A DNA stretch of 64,000 bases from Flavobacteriaceae bacterium (GTDB lineage Bacteria; Bacteroidota; Bacteroidia; Flavobacteriales; Flavobacteriaceae). The DNA is taken from NCBI GenBank assembly GCA_013373105.1, contig JABXIJ010000004.1, positions 21,451-85,450 of the forward strand, written 5' to 3'. A program made the position numbers and the translations under genes. The notes beneath the pieces were generated by a model. That model did not search any database. It was not told the DNA's origin and saw only the letters and a program-made list of their open reading frames with translations. The stretch's first letter is position 1, and the number at the start of each line of letters is the position of its first letter. This document shows, one piece after another, positions 35,609-44,501 of the stretch.

Positions 35609-35987
35609 TGTAAAATGTAATTAAAATGTTAATTTCTGTCCCTAACAAAGATTGTTATTTTTGTTTTTATAGGAAAGACATTTTTATTCACAAATTCCAT
35701 GAAGTTTTTAACAAATCAATATTTTTTTACTTTTCTTTGTGAAAAATTATTTTTTATAACTATCTAATTACATGTATTTTACAAATTTAAATCTTGCTAG
35801 ACTACTGATTCTATTGACATTCTAGTAAAGCACTTTTTTGAATCAAAAAAATTAAAATATTTATGCTAAAACAGCAAAATTTTTAAAAACTTACATCCAT
35901 TAAAAACTTAATACATTAAAATTTATTTAGAATTTGTTTACATAGCACTCTTTACTGTTATTTCTTTATAAAATTTCTTTTTTGCAG
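35609..35987. other. Intergenic region between nrdB and ctaA
   Basis: About 380 bp, very AT-rich, divergent between nrdB (minus) and ctaA (plus). I found no long hairpin and no NrdR-type box. Small frames of about 20 codons (for example from 35700) are not supported. It probably holds the promoters of both genes; only the ctaA -7 box is clear. Confidence 0.5.
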
Positions 35988-35995
35988 TATTTTTG
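35988..35995 (+). promoter_or_regulatory. Putative -7 box of ctaA
   Basis: TATTTTTG matches TAnnTTTG, 15 bp before the ATG at 36011, giving a short leader. No clear -33 element. Confidence 0.45.
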
Positions 35996-36010
35996 TGAAA
36001 ACTTTTTTGA

Positions 36011-37033
36011 ATGAAAAATAGATTCCCAAAAATTATAAAAATTGCAATTATTTCTGTTTATCTGATTTTTTTAGCAGGATCTGTTGTAAGAATGACTGGT
36101 TCTGGAATGGGTTGTCCAGATTGGCCAAAATGTTTTGGATATTACATTCCTCCTACATCTGAAGAACAAATTACTTGGAAACCTAATACCAAGTTTAAAA
36201 AAGGCTATATTATTGTAAAAGATGAAGAGTTATATGTTGCAGAAAAAGACTTAACAACAAACGCTGAATTCAACTTAAAGAACTGGACTAAATACACAAA
36301 ACACGATTACGCAACTTTTAACAAATTCCATACTTGGACAGAGTACATCAATAGACTTGTATCTGTTTTAGCTGGTTTTGTGTTCTTGTTTTTAATATAT
36401 GGTTCTACTAAATTTTGGAAAGAAAAAAAGAGCATAACATTATTATCTTTTGTGTCTTTCTTTTTAATGTTATTTGAAGCTTGGTTAGGTAAAACTGTTG
36501 TAGACAGTAACCTAACACCAACTATTATAACCATTCATATGGTGGTAGGTCTTATTATAATTGCCCTATTATTATGTTTAAATTATATCATTTCAGAAAA
36601 GAAAACCTATTCCTATCATAGTTTATTTAATAAGCTATTAATTGTAGCTATAATATTCTCTTTAGTACAAATTGCAATGGGAACTCAGGTCAGACAATTT
36701 ATAGATGAGCAAGTAAAATTATTTGGCTTTGAAAATAAAAACTACAGTTTAATGGATCCTAATTGGAAATTTTATTTTCACAGATCTTTTACCATAGCTA
36801 TAATTCTTGTAAACGTTGGAATGTTTTATATAAATCAAGTTAATAACTTAGGTTACAAACTTGTTAATTGGATTCTATTTTTAATCTTTTTGGAAACTAT
36901 TACAGGAATCTTAATGTATTATGCAGAAATTCCATTTGGCACACAAGCCATACATTTAATGTCTGGTGCTATTTTATTTGGTTTGCAATTTTACCTTTGG
37001 ATTCAAAGTAGAAAAACTGTTGCAATAAATTAA
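36011..37033 (+). CDS. ctaA: Heme A synthase (CtaA/COX15)
   Basis: Inner membrane enzyme that oxidises the C8 methyl of heme O to heme A for aa3/caa3 oxidase. 340 aa with about eight hydrophobic segments; motifs SGMGCPDWPKCFGYYIPP (about 31-48), HTWTEYINRLVSVLAGF and the later HRSFTIAI. A short soluble insertion (about 50-95) separates the first two helices. It is far from cyoE in this window (61.2 kb) but works with it. It ends 8 bp before the convergent moaE stop. Confidence 0.93.
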   Translation: MKNRFPKIIKIAIISVYLIFLAGSVVRMTGSGMGCPDWPKCFGYYIPPTSEEQITWKPNTKFKKGYIIVKDEELYVAEKDLTTNAEFNLKNWTKYTKHDYATFNKFHTWTEYINRLVSVLAGFVFLFLIYGSTKFWKEKKSITLLSFVSFFLMLFEAWLGKTVVDSNLTPTIITIHMVVGLIIIALLLCLNYIISEKKTYSYHSLFNKLLIVAIIFSLVQIAMGTQVRQFIDEQVKLFGFENKNYSLMDPNWKFYFHRSFTIAIILVNVGMFYINQVNNLGYKLVNWILFLIFLETITGILMYYAEIPFGTQAIHLMSGAILFGLQFYLWIQSRKTVAIN

Positions 37034-37041
37034 TACACTTT

Positions 37042-37464
37042 TTAAGGATGTGCATTTACCCAAACTTCGCCATCAGAAAAATATTCTTTTTTCCAAATTG
37101 GTACAGTTTGTTTAAGGGTATCTATAGCAAATTCACAAGCTAAAAAAGCTGCTTTTCTATGTTTTGCTGAAACAGTAATAATTACAGGAACATCTCCAAT
37201 TTGTAATAAACCTTCTGCATGATGAATGGCAATTTTTTTGATGTCGAAATCTACTAAGGCTTTGTCAGCTATTTTTTGCATTTCTTTAATCGCCATTGGT
37301 TTATAGGTAGAAAAATCTAATTGCTGTACTGCTTTTCCTTTAGTATCATTTCTAACAGTGCCTACAAAAACAGCAATACCACCACAAGTATCATCTTCTA
37401 CGAAATTATAACAACTCTGAAGATCTAATTTTTTGGAAGTTATTTTAACAGAAGTATTCTTCAT
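37042..37464 (-). CDS. moaE: Molybdopterin synthase catalytic subunit MoaE
   Basis: Large subunit of MPT synthase, inserting dithiolene sulfur with MoaD. 140 aa with GGIAVFVGTVRNDTKGKAV, AIHHAEGLLQIGDVPVIITVSAKHRKAAF and the active-site region IWKKEYFSDGEVWV (catalytic lysines). Convergent with ctaA. Its partner moaD lies further upstream on the same strand but separated by an opposing DUF3817 gene. Confidence 0.93.
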   Translation of the reverse strand: MKNTSVKITSKKLDLQSCYNFVEDDTCGGIAVFVGTVRNDTKGKAVQQLDFSTYKPMAIKEMQKIADKALVDFDIKKIAIHHAEGLLQIGDVPVIITVSAKHRKAAFLACEFAIDTLKQTVPIWKKEYFSDGEVWVNAHP

Positions 37465-37525
37465 AATATCACAAATTTAATAATTCAGAACGTATCTTTG
37501 CGTTGCTTTTATAAATGATTTTTTA

Positions 37526-37798
37526 ATGAAAATTTTCTTTAGAATTGTTAGCTTTTTAGAAGGTATTTCTTATCTATTATTAATGTCTTTAGGGCTTTAT
37601 TTTAAATATGTTTTAAACGACCCAAGTTTTGTTAAGCTTTTTGGTATGCCTCATGGTATATTATTTATGTTATACATAATTTTGGCTGTACTCTTTAGGT
37701 CTGAAATAAAATGGAAAAGTAAAGATTTTACTATTATTTTATTAGCTTCAATAATACCTTTTGGTACTTTTTATGTAGATAAAAAATACCTGAGATAA
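37526..37798 (+). CDS. DUF3817 integral membrane protein
   Basis: 90 aa with three hydrophobic segments; N-terminus FRIVSFLEGISYLLLM and central KLFGMPHGILFMLYI match the DUF3817 family (function unknown). It is encoded between moaE and moaD on the opposite strand. Its stop codon abuts the moaD stop directly (TAA ending at 37798, moaD stop at 37799), leaving no intergenic base. Confidence 0.85.
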   Translation: MKIFFRIVSFLEGISYLLLMSLGLYFKYVLNDPSFVKLFGMPHGILFMLYIILAVLFRSEIKWKSKDFTIILLASIIPFGTFYVDKKYLR

Positions 37799-38041
37799 TT
37801 AACCTCCACTAACAGGTGGTATGATTGCTACAACATCATTAGGTTTTAAGAAAATATCATAACTAGCATATTCTTCGTTAACTGCAATTGCATACGAATT
37901 TAGATTATTCAAATCTTTGAATTTTTCTTTTAAAATTTCTTTTAAATCGTTTACAGAACAATTATCATTTACTTCTAAATTGATGTTGCTTTCCCCAGTT
38001 AAATCTTTAGTAATTCCAAAAAAAAGTATCCTTACATTCAT
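37799..38041 (-). CDS. moaD: Molybdopterin synthase sulfur carrier subunit MoaD
   Basis: Ubiquitin-like sulfur carrier, 80 aa, with the family C-terminus VSGG whose terminal glycine becomes thiocarboxylated. Contains VNDLKEILKEKF and IAVNEEYA. Its stop abuts DUF3817. Starts 6 bp after the end of the DUF5686 gene (which is upstream on the same strand), so it may be read through from it. Confidence 0.9.
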   Translation of the reverse strand: MNVRILFFGITKDLTGESNINLEVNDNCSVNDLKEILKEKFKDLNNLNSYAIAVNEEYASYDIFLKPNDVVAIIPPVSGG

Positions 38042-38047
38042 TACTAT

Positions 38048-40516
38048 TTACTGAAATAAATTAATTCTAAACACAAAACCATCTTCTTTAATTCCACCAT
38101 AATTAGCTCTAACATATTCAAATCTAAAAAACTTCCACTTTCCAAAACCAATATTACTTAAACCAATAGAATATTCTGAGTAAGGGTGTTTATCTGCCAT
38201 AAATAATATTTTGCCACCAGTAACTAAATGTAAGTTCAATTTATTTAATAATGGAATTCTTCCTAAGATAGATCCTTTAAAATTGTGTTCTATATGTGCT
38301 TCTGCATATTTATCGTTCGTATAATATTTATAATACTCTAACAAATTAAAACTATTTAATTGCCTATCTATAGGAAATAACAATTGATTTCCATTAGCCT
38401 GAAGAAAATCCATAAAAGCAATATTTTTTTTCTTTAAAAAAGCACCAGCTCTTAGATAATAACTAAAGTTACCAAAGTTACCAGTATTTAAATACTGTCT
38501 TATATTAGCAATAAATACATCTGAATTTAAATTAGTGTTACTTGCACCAAATCTTTTAACATAATTTAAACTGATAGTTGGGTACTTATTATTACCAATA
38601 TTTACTTTTCTATTTGGGTACGATAAATATTTTTGACCAAAAACAAATGTTGCACCAACATTTAACGTTGCAATTGTGTGTTCATTAAATGGTGCATTTA
38701 CAAAATCTGTAGGGTTTAATGGATTATTAGAAGTATAGGGGTCATTTGTTCTTTGTTTAGCAAATGAATAGTTTGTGGTATTAAATAACGGACTTCTCTT
38801 AGCATATTCTAATGATGATGAAAAATAAAGTCCATTTTTTATTTCTTCTGAATAGTCTATTCTTGCAAAAGTTTTTTCATAAATTTTCATGTAGTTTTTT
38901 CTATAAAACAATGAACTAATTGTATTGTTGAGTTTTAAAATAGGCTCTCTTCCATTAAACTGTCTAATAGCTGTACCACCTGAAATAGATAATCTTGGTC
39001 TAGTTATATTATCCCATTTTTTTGTAAAATAGAATGTTGGTCTTGCAATTTTATCTGAGAAACCATAATTTACATTAAAACCTGCATTCCACCATTTTCC
39101 ATTATCGTTTAAACTTTTAAAATAACTAAGACCTAAAGAGAAATTAAAACCCTGTACTGTATTAAAACTAAAATTACTTATTAAACCACTAAATGACAAC
39201 GACCAATCTTCATAAGAGTTTCTAAAAGTATACCCTGTAAATGGCGAAATTAAATTGAATTTATTTTGAATATGATCTACAGAATCTAAATATTTTTTAG
39301 ATTTTCTAACCACTTTTATACTGTCTTTAATTTTATAGTCTTTAACTTCTTCTTTTGTTAAAGGAACTGGCCTTAAGTGATTCCAATAAACACTATCTTT
39401 TTCTGTAGCATTTTCTTCGAAAGTTAATACCTCATTGGTAAAGGTATTTGCTATAAAATTAGGCGTAAAGTTATAATTTGAATAAGCAGATGAAAAACGA
39501 CCATCAAGTTTAAAACCTAAAAAGTTTACTTTAAAATCTATGCTCTGGCTAATTAATACCCAAGCATCATTTGTAGAAGAATAGTTGTAATCTTGTTTTA
39601 ATTTTAATCTATCTACTGCAGGAATATTTACTTGAGCACCAGTTACAGTTACATCAATACCATAAATTTCCCAATCATCTTCTACTATATAAATAGCACC
39701 TTCAAAAACTCTATCATTTTTTCGTTTAGGAATAATTTTAATCTTATTTATTAGCTTTCCACTCTTATCATATAAGGTACCTATTAACTTATAGGAATAA
39801 TGGGCAAAGGCATTGTCTGAAATTGGTGAAATTAAATCGTTTCCAAACTCAACATTATTGTTGTAAAAATTAATATTAGTATCTTCTGCTCTATTAAAAC
39901 TAATACCATTATCTTCTCCTGAAACTTTTGAAGCTATTATGTTTTCTTTAAATGCTTTAGGATTTTTTTTAAATTTAATTTCTGAAACAGTTTCAGATAA
40001 ATAAATAATACCACTTCTTGTAGAGTCTAAACCTCCACCAAAATCACCTAAGTTTTGCCCTAAAATATTTTTTGGAGCATCTTTAATTCTATACAAACCT
40101 CTTGAATAAAAATTTGCTGTATAGTTAGCATACTTATTTGTGTTTTCTTCTTTTTTTGCAATTACATTTCGAATAATTCTGTTAGCAGGATTATCTTTAG
40201 TGGATATAACTATTTCTGCTAAATCAACCTTTTCTTCTTGTAAATTAATATTTATTGTATAAGGAAATTTGGTAATAGATACCTTTCGCACTTCAGTTTT
40301 ATAACCTAAGTATTTAAACACTACTTCATAAGTTCCAAGCTTATTAATCTCTAATACAAATTCTCCATTATCATTACTAGTTGTTCCTGTAACAATGCCT
40401 TGCAAATAAACGCTTACAAAAGAAAGTGGCTCATTCTTAGTGTTAGTAACTTTCCCTTTTATTTGAGCATAGGATGCAATAGAAAAAAAGAATAAAACAA
40501 AAAAGTACTTTTTCAT
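38048..40516 (-). CDS. DUF5686 family outer membrane protein with carboxypeptidase-regulatory-like N-terminal domain
   Basis: 822 aa. Signal peptide (MKKYFFVLFFFSIASYAQ, cleavage after AQ at 18), then a CarboxypepD_reg-like beta domain (IKGKVTNTKNEPLSFVSVYLQGI, about 19-95, with FKYLGYKTEVRKV), then the DUF5686 region (residues ~110-822) predicted to be a beta-barrel. Common in Bacteroidota; function unknown, probably transport or surface assembly. C-terminus ends aromatic-rich (GFVFRINLFQ), consistent with outer membrane insertion. It is the first gene on this strand before moaD. Confidence 0.85.
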   Translation of the reverse strand: MKKYFFVLFFFSIASYAQIKGKVTNTKNEPLSFVSVYLQGIVTGTTSNDNGEFVLEINKLGTYEVVFKYLGYKTEVRKVSITKFPYTININLQEEKVDLAEIVISTKDNPANRIIRNVIAKKEENTNKYANYTANFYSRGLYRIKDAPKNILGQNLGDFGGGLDSTRSGIIYLSETVSEIKFKKNPKAFKENIIASKVSGEDNGISFNRAEDTNINFYNNNVEFGNDLISPISDNAFAHYSYKLIGTLYDKSGKLINKIKIIPKRKNDRVFEGAIYIVEDDWEIYGIDVTVTGAQVNIPAVDRLKLKQDYNYSSTNDAWVLISQSIDFKVNFLGFKLDGRFSSAYSNYNFTPNFIANTFTNEVLTFEENATEKDSVYWNHLRPVPLTKEEVKDYKIKDSIKVVRKSKKYLDSVDHIQNKFNLISPFTGYTFRNSYEDWSLSFSGLISNFSFNTVQGFNFSLGLSYFKSLNDNGKWWNAGFNVNYGFSDKIARPTFYFTKKWDNITRPRLSISGGTAIRQFNGREPILKLNNTISSLFYRKNYMKIYEKTFARIDYSEEIKNGLYFSSSLEYAKRSPLFNTTNYSFAKQRTNDPYTSNNPLNPTDFVNAPFNEHTIATLNVGATFVFGQKYLSYPNRKVNIGNNKYPTISLNYVKRFGASNTNLNSDVFIANIRQYLNTGNFGNFSYYLRAGAFLKKKNIAFMDFLQANGNQLLFPIDRQLNSFNLLEYYKYYTNDKYAEAHIEHNFKGSILGRIPLLNKLNLHLVTGGKILFMADKHPYSEYSIGLSNIGFGKWKFFRFEYVRANYGGIKEDGFVFRINLFQ

Positions 40517-40576
40517 GGGTTAGTTTTATTGATAGACGCAAACTTAAATGAATTGTTACCACTAAATCTTAAAAAA

Positions 40577-40610
40577 TTGTAAAACAACACACAATAGTTT
40601 CTTAATTTTG
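40577..40610 (+). promoter_or_regulatory. queG promoter
   Basis: TTG (40577-40579) and TAATTTTG (40603-40610), separated by 23 bp, close to the ATG at 40619, so the transcript leader is very short. Confidence 0.6.
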
Positions 40611-40618
40611 ATTTTATC

Positions 40619-41542
40619 ATGTCTAAAGCAAAATATACACATTTTATAAAACAAGAAGCTAAAAAACTAGGTTTTTTAAATTGCGGTATTGCTAAGGCAG
40701 AATTTTTAGAAGTAGAAGCACCTAGATTAGAAAAATGGTTAACTAATGGTTTCCATGCAAAAATGCAATACATGGAAAATCATTTTGACAAACGTTTAGA
40801 CCCAAGACTACTTGTTGATGATGCTAAATCTGTAATCTCACTTTCATTCAATTATTTTCCAAACAAAACTCAAAATTCAGAGAGTTATAAAATTGCAAAA
40901 TATGCTTATGGGGAAGATTATCATCATGTCATCAAAGAAAAACTTAGAGAATTACTACAAGCTATCCAAGATGAAATTGGCGAAGTTTCTGGTCGTTGTT
41001 TTGTAGATTCAGCACCAGTTTTAGAACGTGCTTGGGCAGAAAAAGCAGGAATTGGTTGGAATGGTAAACACTCCTTACACATTCAAAAACAAGCTGGCTC
41101 CTATTTTTTTTTAGCAGAATTGATAATTGATTTAGAGTTGAAGTATGATACACCTACTACAACTAACCATTGTGGTACTTGTACCAAATGCATAGATGCT
41201 TGCCCTACAGAAGCTATTTTACCAAATAATGTTATAGATAGTAATAAATGTATTTCATATTTAACCATTGAATTAAAAGATAATATCCCCAATCAATTTA
41301 AAACCCAAATGAACGATTGGATGTTTGGTTGCGATATTTGTCAAGAAGTTTGTCCTTGGAATCGTTTTTCTTCACCTCATCAAGAATCATTATTTAACCC
41401 AAAACAAGAACTTTTAGACTTTTCAAAACAAGATTGGCAAGAACTCACTGAAGAGACCTTTAAAAAGGTGTTTAAAAAATCTGCTGTAAAAAGAACAAAG
41501 TTCAATGGATTGAAGAGAAATATTCAATTTTTAAAAGAATAA
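40619..41542 (+). CDS. queG: Epoxyqueuosine reductase QueG
   Basis: Cobalamin and Fe-S dependent enzyme reducing epoxyqueuosine to queuosine in tRNA. 307 aa, with the catalytic aspartate D130 in [23 protein letters not shown]. Two 4Fe-4S sets: C185, C188, C191, C195 ([12 protein letters not shown]) and C238, C241, C245 ([11 protein letters not shown]) with C211 as the eighth cysteine. Standard length for the single-domain form without the extra HEAT repeats. Divergent from the DUF5686 gene. Confidence 0.95.
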   Translation: MSKAKYTHFIKQEAKKLGFLNCGIAKAEFLEVEAPRLEKWLTNGFHAKMQYMENHFDKRLDPRLLVDDAKSVISLSFNYFPNKTQNSESYKIAKYAYGEDYHHVIKEKLRELLQAIQDEIGEVSGRCFVDSAPVLERAWAEKAGIGWNGKHSLHIQKQAGSYFFLAELIIDLELKYDTPTTTNHCGTCTKCIDACPTEAILPNNVIDSNKCISYLTIELKDNIPNQFKTQMNDWMFGCDICQEVCPWNRFSSPHQESLFNPKQELLDFSKQDWQELTEETFKKVFKKSAVKRTKFNGLKRNIQFLKE

Positions 41543-41607
41543 AAATATCCTATACTCTTCTATTGAAAACCATATATTTGTATGCCAAACAAGCAAACAA
41601 CTAACTT

Positions 41608-43884
41608 ATGAGTAATTCAAGAAAAAGACATGAAGCTTTGGTTTATCATGCTAAACCAAAACCAGGAAAAGTTGAAGTTGTCCCTACAAAAAAATACGCT
41701 ACTCAACATGACTTAGCATTAGCATATTCGCCAGGCGTTGCAGAACCTTGCCTTGAAATTGAAAAAGATAAAAACAATGTTTATAAATATACATCTAAAG
41801 GAAATTTAGTTGCTGTAATTTCTAATGGAACAGCAGTTTTAGGACTAGGAGATATTGGCCCTGAAGCTTCAAAACCTGTAATGGAAGGTAAAGGGGTTCT
41901 ATTTAAAATATTTGCAGATATAGATGTTTTTGACATTGAAGTTGATGCTACTGATGTCGATAAATTTATAGAAACTGTAAAAGCTATTTCACCAACTTTT
42001 GGTGGAATTAACTTAGAAGATATTAAAGCTCCAGAAGCATTTGAAATTGAAAGAAGGCTAAAAGAGGAATTAGATATTCCTGTAATGCACGATGATCAAC
42101 ATGGAACTGCTATTATTTCTGCAGCAGCTTTAAAAAATGCTATAGAAATTGCAAATAAAGATTTATCTAAAGCCAAAATTGTAGTAAATGGTGCAGGTGC
42201 TGCAGCTATTTCTTGTACTAGATTGTATTTAAAGTTGGGTGCAAAGAGAGAAAATATCATCATGTGTGATAGCAAAGGTGTTATTAGAAAAGATAGAGAT
42301 AACCTTACACCTCAAAAAGCAGAGTTTGCTACAGATCAAGATATAAACTCACTAGATGAAGCAATGGAAAACGCTGATGTATTTATTGGACTTTCAATGG
42401 GAAATGTTGTTTCAGCGAAAATGCTAAAATCAATGGCCAAAAACCCAATTGTGTTTGCAATGGCAAATCCAGTTCCTGAAATAGATTACGATTTAGCTAT
42501 TGCAACTAGAGATGATATTATAATGGCCACAGGAAGATCAGATCATCCTAATCAAGTAAACAATGTTTTAGGTTTTCCATTTATTTTTAGAGGAGCTTTA
42601 GATGTTAGAGCTACCAAAATAAACGAAGAAATGAAGTTGGCAGCTGTACATGCTTTAGCAGATTTAGCAAAAAGATCTGTACCAGAACAAGTAAATATTG
42701 TTTATGATGAAGTAAGCTTGACATTTGGTAGAGATTATATAATTCCAAAACCTTTTGACCCAAGATTAATTTATGAAATACCACCAGCTATTGCAAAAGC
42801 AGCAATGGAATCTGGTGTAGCTCTAAAACCCATAGAAGATTGGGATAAATACAGAGATGAATTAATGGAACGTTCTGGTTCTGGAAGTAAAGAAATTAGA
42901 CTTATTCATAACAGAGCAAAAAGAAGTTTAAAACGAATTGTTTTTGCAGAGGCAGATCATTTAGATGTTTTAAAAGCTGCACAAAGAGTACAAGAAGAAA
43001 GGTTAGGTAAACCAATTTTATTAGGTAGAAAAGACGTTATTCTGGCTTTAAAAGAAGAAATTGGTTTTACAGATGATGTACCAATTTTTGACCCAAAAAC
43101 AGACGAAGAAGCAGATAGAAGAAAACGTTATGGAGAAGTATATTGGAAAAATCGCCAACGAAAAGGAAGAACTTTATCTGAAGCTGTAAAGTTAATGAGA
43201 GAACGAAATTATTTTGCAGCAATGATGGTAAATGAAAATGAAGCAGATGCTTTAATTACAGGCTATTCAAGACCTTACCCAACTGTTGTAAAACCAATAT
43301 TAGAGCTTATTGAAAAAGACAAAGGTATATCTAAAGTTGCTGCTTGTAACCTTATGTTAACTAAGCAAGGCCCAATTTTTTTAGCAGATACTACAATAAA
43401 TATAAATCCAAGTACAGATGATTTGGTAAAAATTACGCAGCTAACCACCAAACTAGTTAAAATGTTTGGTATGAAACCAAATATTGCTATGCTGTCGTTT
43501 TCAAATTTTGGCTCATCTAATAAAGAAACTTCAAAGAAAATTAGTAATGCAGTGTCATACATGCATAGTAATTATCCTAATGTTGTTGTTGATGGTGAAA
43601 TACAAGCAGATTTTGCTTTAAATCCAGAAATGCTAGCTAAAGAGTTTCCGTTTTCTAAATTAAATGGCAAAAAAGTAAATGTTTTAATTTTTCCAAATTT
43701 AGAATCGGCAAACATTACTTATAAGTTACTAAAACAAGTAGATAAAGCTGAGTCAATAGGTCCTGTAATTTTAGGTTTAAGTAAAGCTGTACACGTTTTA
43801 CAACTAGGAGCCAGTGTAGATGAAATGGTAAATATGGCTGCTTTAGCAGCAGTTGATGCACAACAACGTGAAAAGAATAAATAA
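41608..43884 (+). CDS. maeB: NADP-dependent malic enzyme, MaeB type (malic enzyme plus phosphotransacetylase-like domain)
   Basis: 758 aa, two domains. Residues ~1-420 form malic enzyme with [32 protein letters not shown] and the NADP-binding GAGAAA ([11 protein letters not shown]). Residues ~430-758 form a phosphotransacetylase-like regulatory domain (RIVFAEADH start, then [17 protein letters not shown] and [18 protein letters not shown]). Converts malate to pyruvate and CO2 with NADPH production; the PTA domain is usually for acetyl-CoA sensing. Transcribed before ruvA with a 31-bp gap. Confidence 0.95.
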   Translation: MSNSRKRHEALVYHAKPKPGKVEVVPTKKYATQHDLALAYSPGVAEPCLEIEKDKNNVYKYTSKGNLVAVISNGTAVLGLGDIGPEASKPVMEGKGVLFKIFADIDVFDIEVDATDVDKFIETVKAISPTFGGINLEDIKAPEAFEIERRLKEELDIPVMHDDQHGTAIISAAALKNAIEIANKDLSKAKIVVNGAGAAAISCTRLYLKLGAKRENIIMCDSKGVIRKDRDNLTPQKAEFATDQDINSLDEAMENADVFIGLSMGNVVSAKMLKSMAKNPIVFAMANPVPEIDYDLAIATRDDIIMATGRSDHPNQVNNVLGFPFIFRGALDVRATKINEEMKLAAVHALADLAKRSVPEQVNIVYDEVSLTFGRDYIIPKPFDPRLIYEIPPAIAKAAMESGVALKPIEDWDKYRDELMERSGSGSKEIRLIHNRAKRSLKRIVFAEADHLDVLKAAQRVQEERLGKPILLGRKDVILALKEEIGFTDDVPIFDPKTDEEADRRKRYGEVYWKNRQRKGRTLSEAVKLMRERNYFAAMMVNENEADALITGYSRPYPTVVKPILELIEKDKGISKVAACNLMLTKQGPIFLADTTININPSTDDLVKITQLTTKLVKMFGMKPNIAMLSFSNFGSSNKETSKKISNAVSYMHSNYPNVVVDGEIQADFALNPEMLAKEFPFSKLNGKKVNVLIFPNLESANITYKLLKQVDKAESIGPVILGLSKAVHVLQLGASVDEMVNMAALAAVDAQQREKNK

Positions 43885-43915
43885 ATTGTTACATTAGAGC
43901 CTAGAAAAAAAAAGG

Positions 43916-44497
43916 ATGATTACACAAATAAGGGGGAGACTTATTGAAAAAAATCCAACAGAAGTAGTTGTTGACTGTAATGGTGTTGGGTATTTATTAC
44001 ACATTTCACTAAATACATTTTCTAAACTACCAAGTGATGAAAATGTAATTTTATACACGCATCTTAGCATAAGAGAAGATGCTCATACCCTTTTTGGATT
44101 TATTGATAAAACAGAAAGAGAAGTTTTTAAGTTATTAATTTCTGTTTCTGGTGTTGGGCCAAGTATTGCAAGAACTATGTTGTCTTCTATGACATCAGAA
44201 GAAATTCAAAATGCAATAGCCTCTGAAAATGTACAATTAATTCAGGCTGTAAAAGGTATTGGTGCCAAAACAGCACAACGTGTAATTGTAGACTTAAAAG
44301 ATAAAATTCTCAAAACCTTTAATATTGATGAAGTTTCTATGTCTGTAAGCAATACAAACAAAGATGAAGCGTTATCTGCTTTAGAAGTTTTAGGGTATAA
44401 CAGAAAGCAATCTGAGAAAATTGTAAATGCTATTGTTAAAGAAAACCCTGAAACAAGTGTTGAGAACATTATAAAATCAGCTTTAAAAAACTTATAA
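43916..44497 (+). CDS. ruvA: Holliday junction DNA helicase subunit RuvA
   Basis: Binds four-way junctions and loads RuvB. 193 aa. N-terminal OB-fold MITQIRGRLIEKNPTEVVVDCNGVGYLLH, central HhH motifs (LISVSGVGPSIARTML and AVKGIGAKTAQRVIVDLKDK) and a C-terminal RuvB-binding domain. It lies between maeB and sprA; the next start (sprA) follows its stop by 4 bp. Confidence 0.95.
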   Translation: MITQIRGRLIEKNPTEVVVDCNGVGYLLHISLNTFSKLPSDENVILYTHLSIREDAHTLFGFIDKTEREVFKLLISVSGVGPSIARTMLSSMTSEEIQNAIASENVQLIQAVKGIGAKTAQRVIVDLKDKILKTFNIDEVSMSVSNTNKDEALSALEVLGYNRKQSEKIVNAIVKENPETSVENIIKSALKNL

Positions 44498-44501
44498 TCA
44501 G

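Noticed and set aside
35700-35768. 22-codon plus-strand frame (MKFLTNQYFF...) between nrdB and ctaA.
   Set aside because: Too short, AT-rich composition only, no homologue-like pattern, no promoter.
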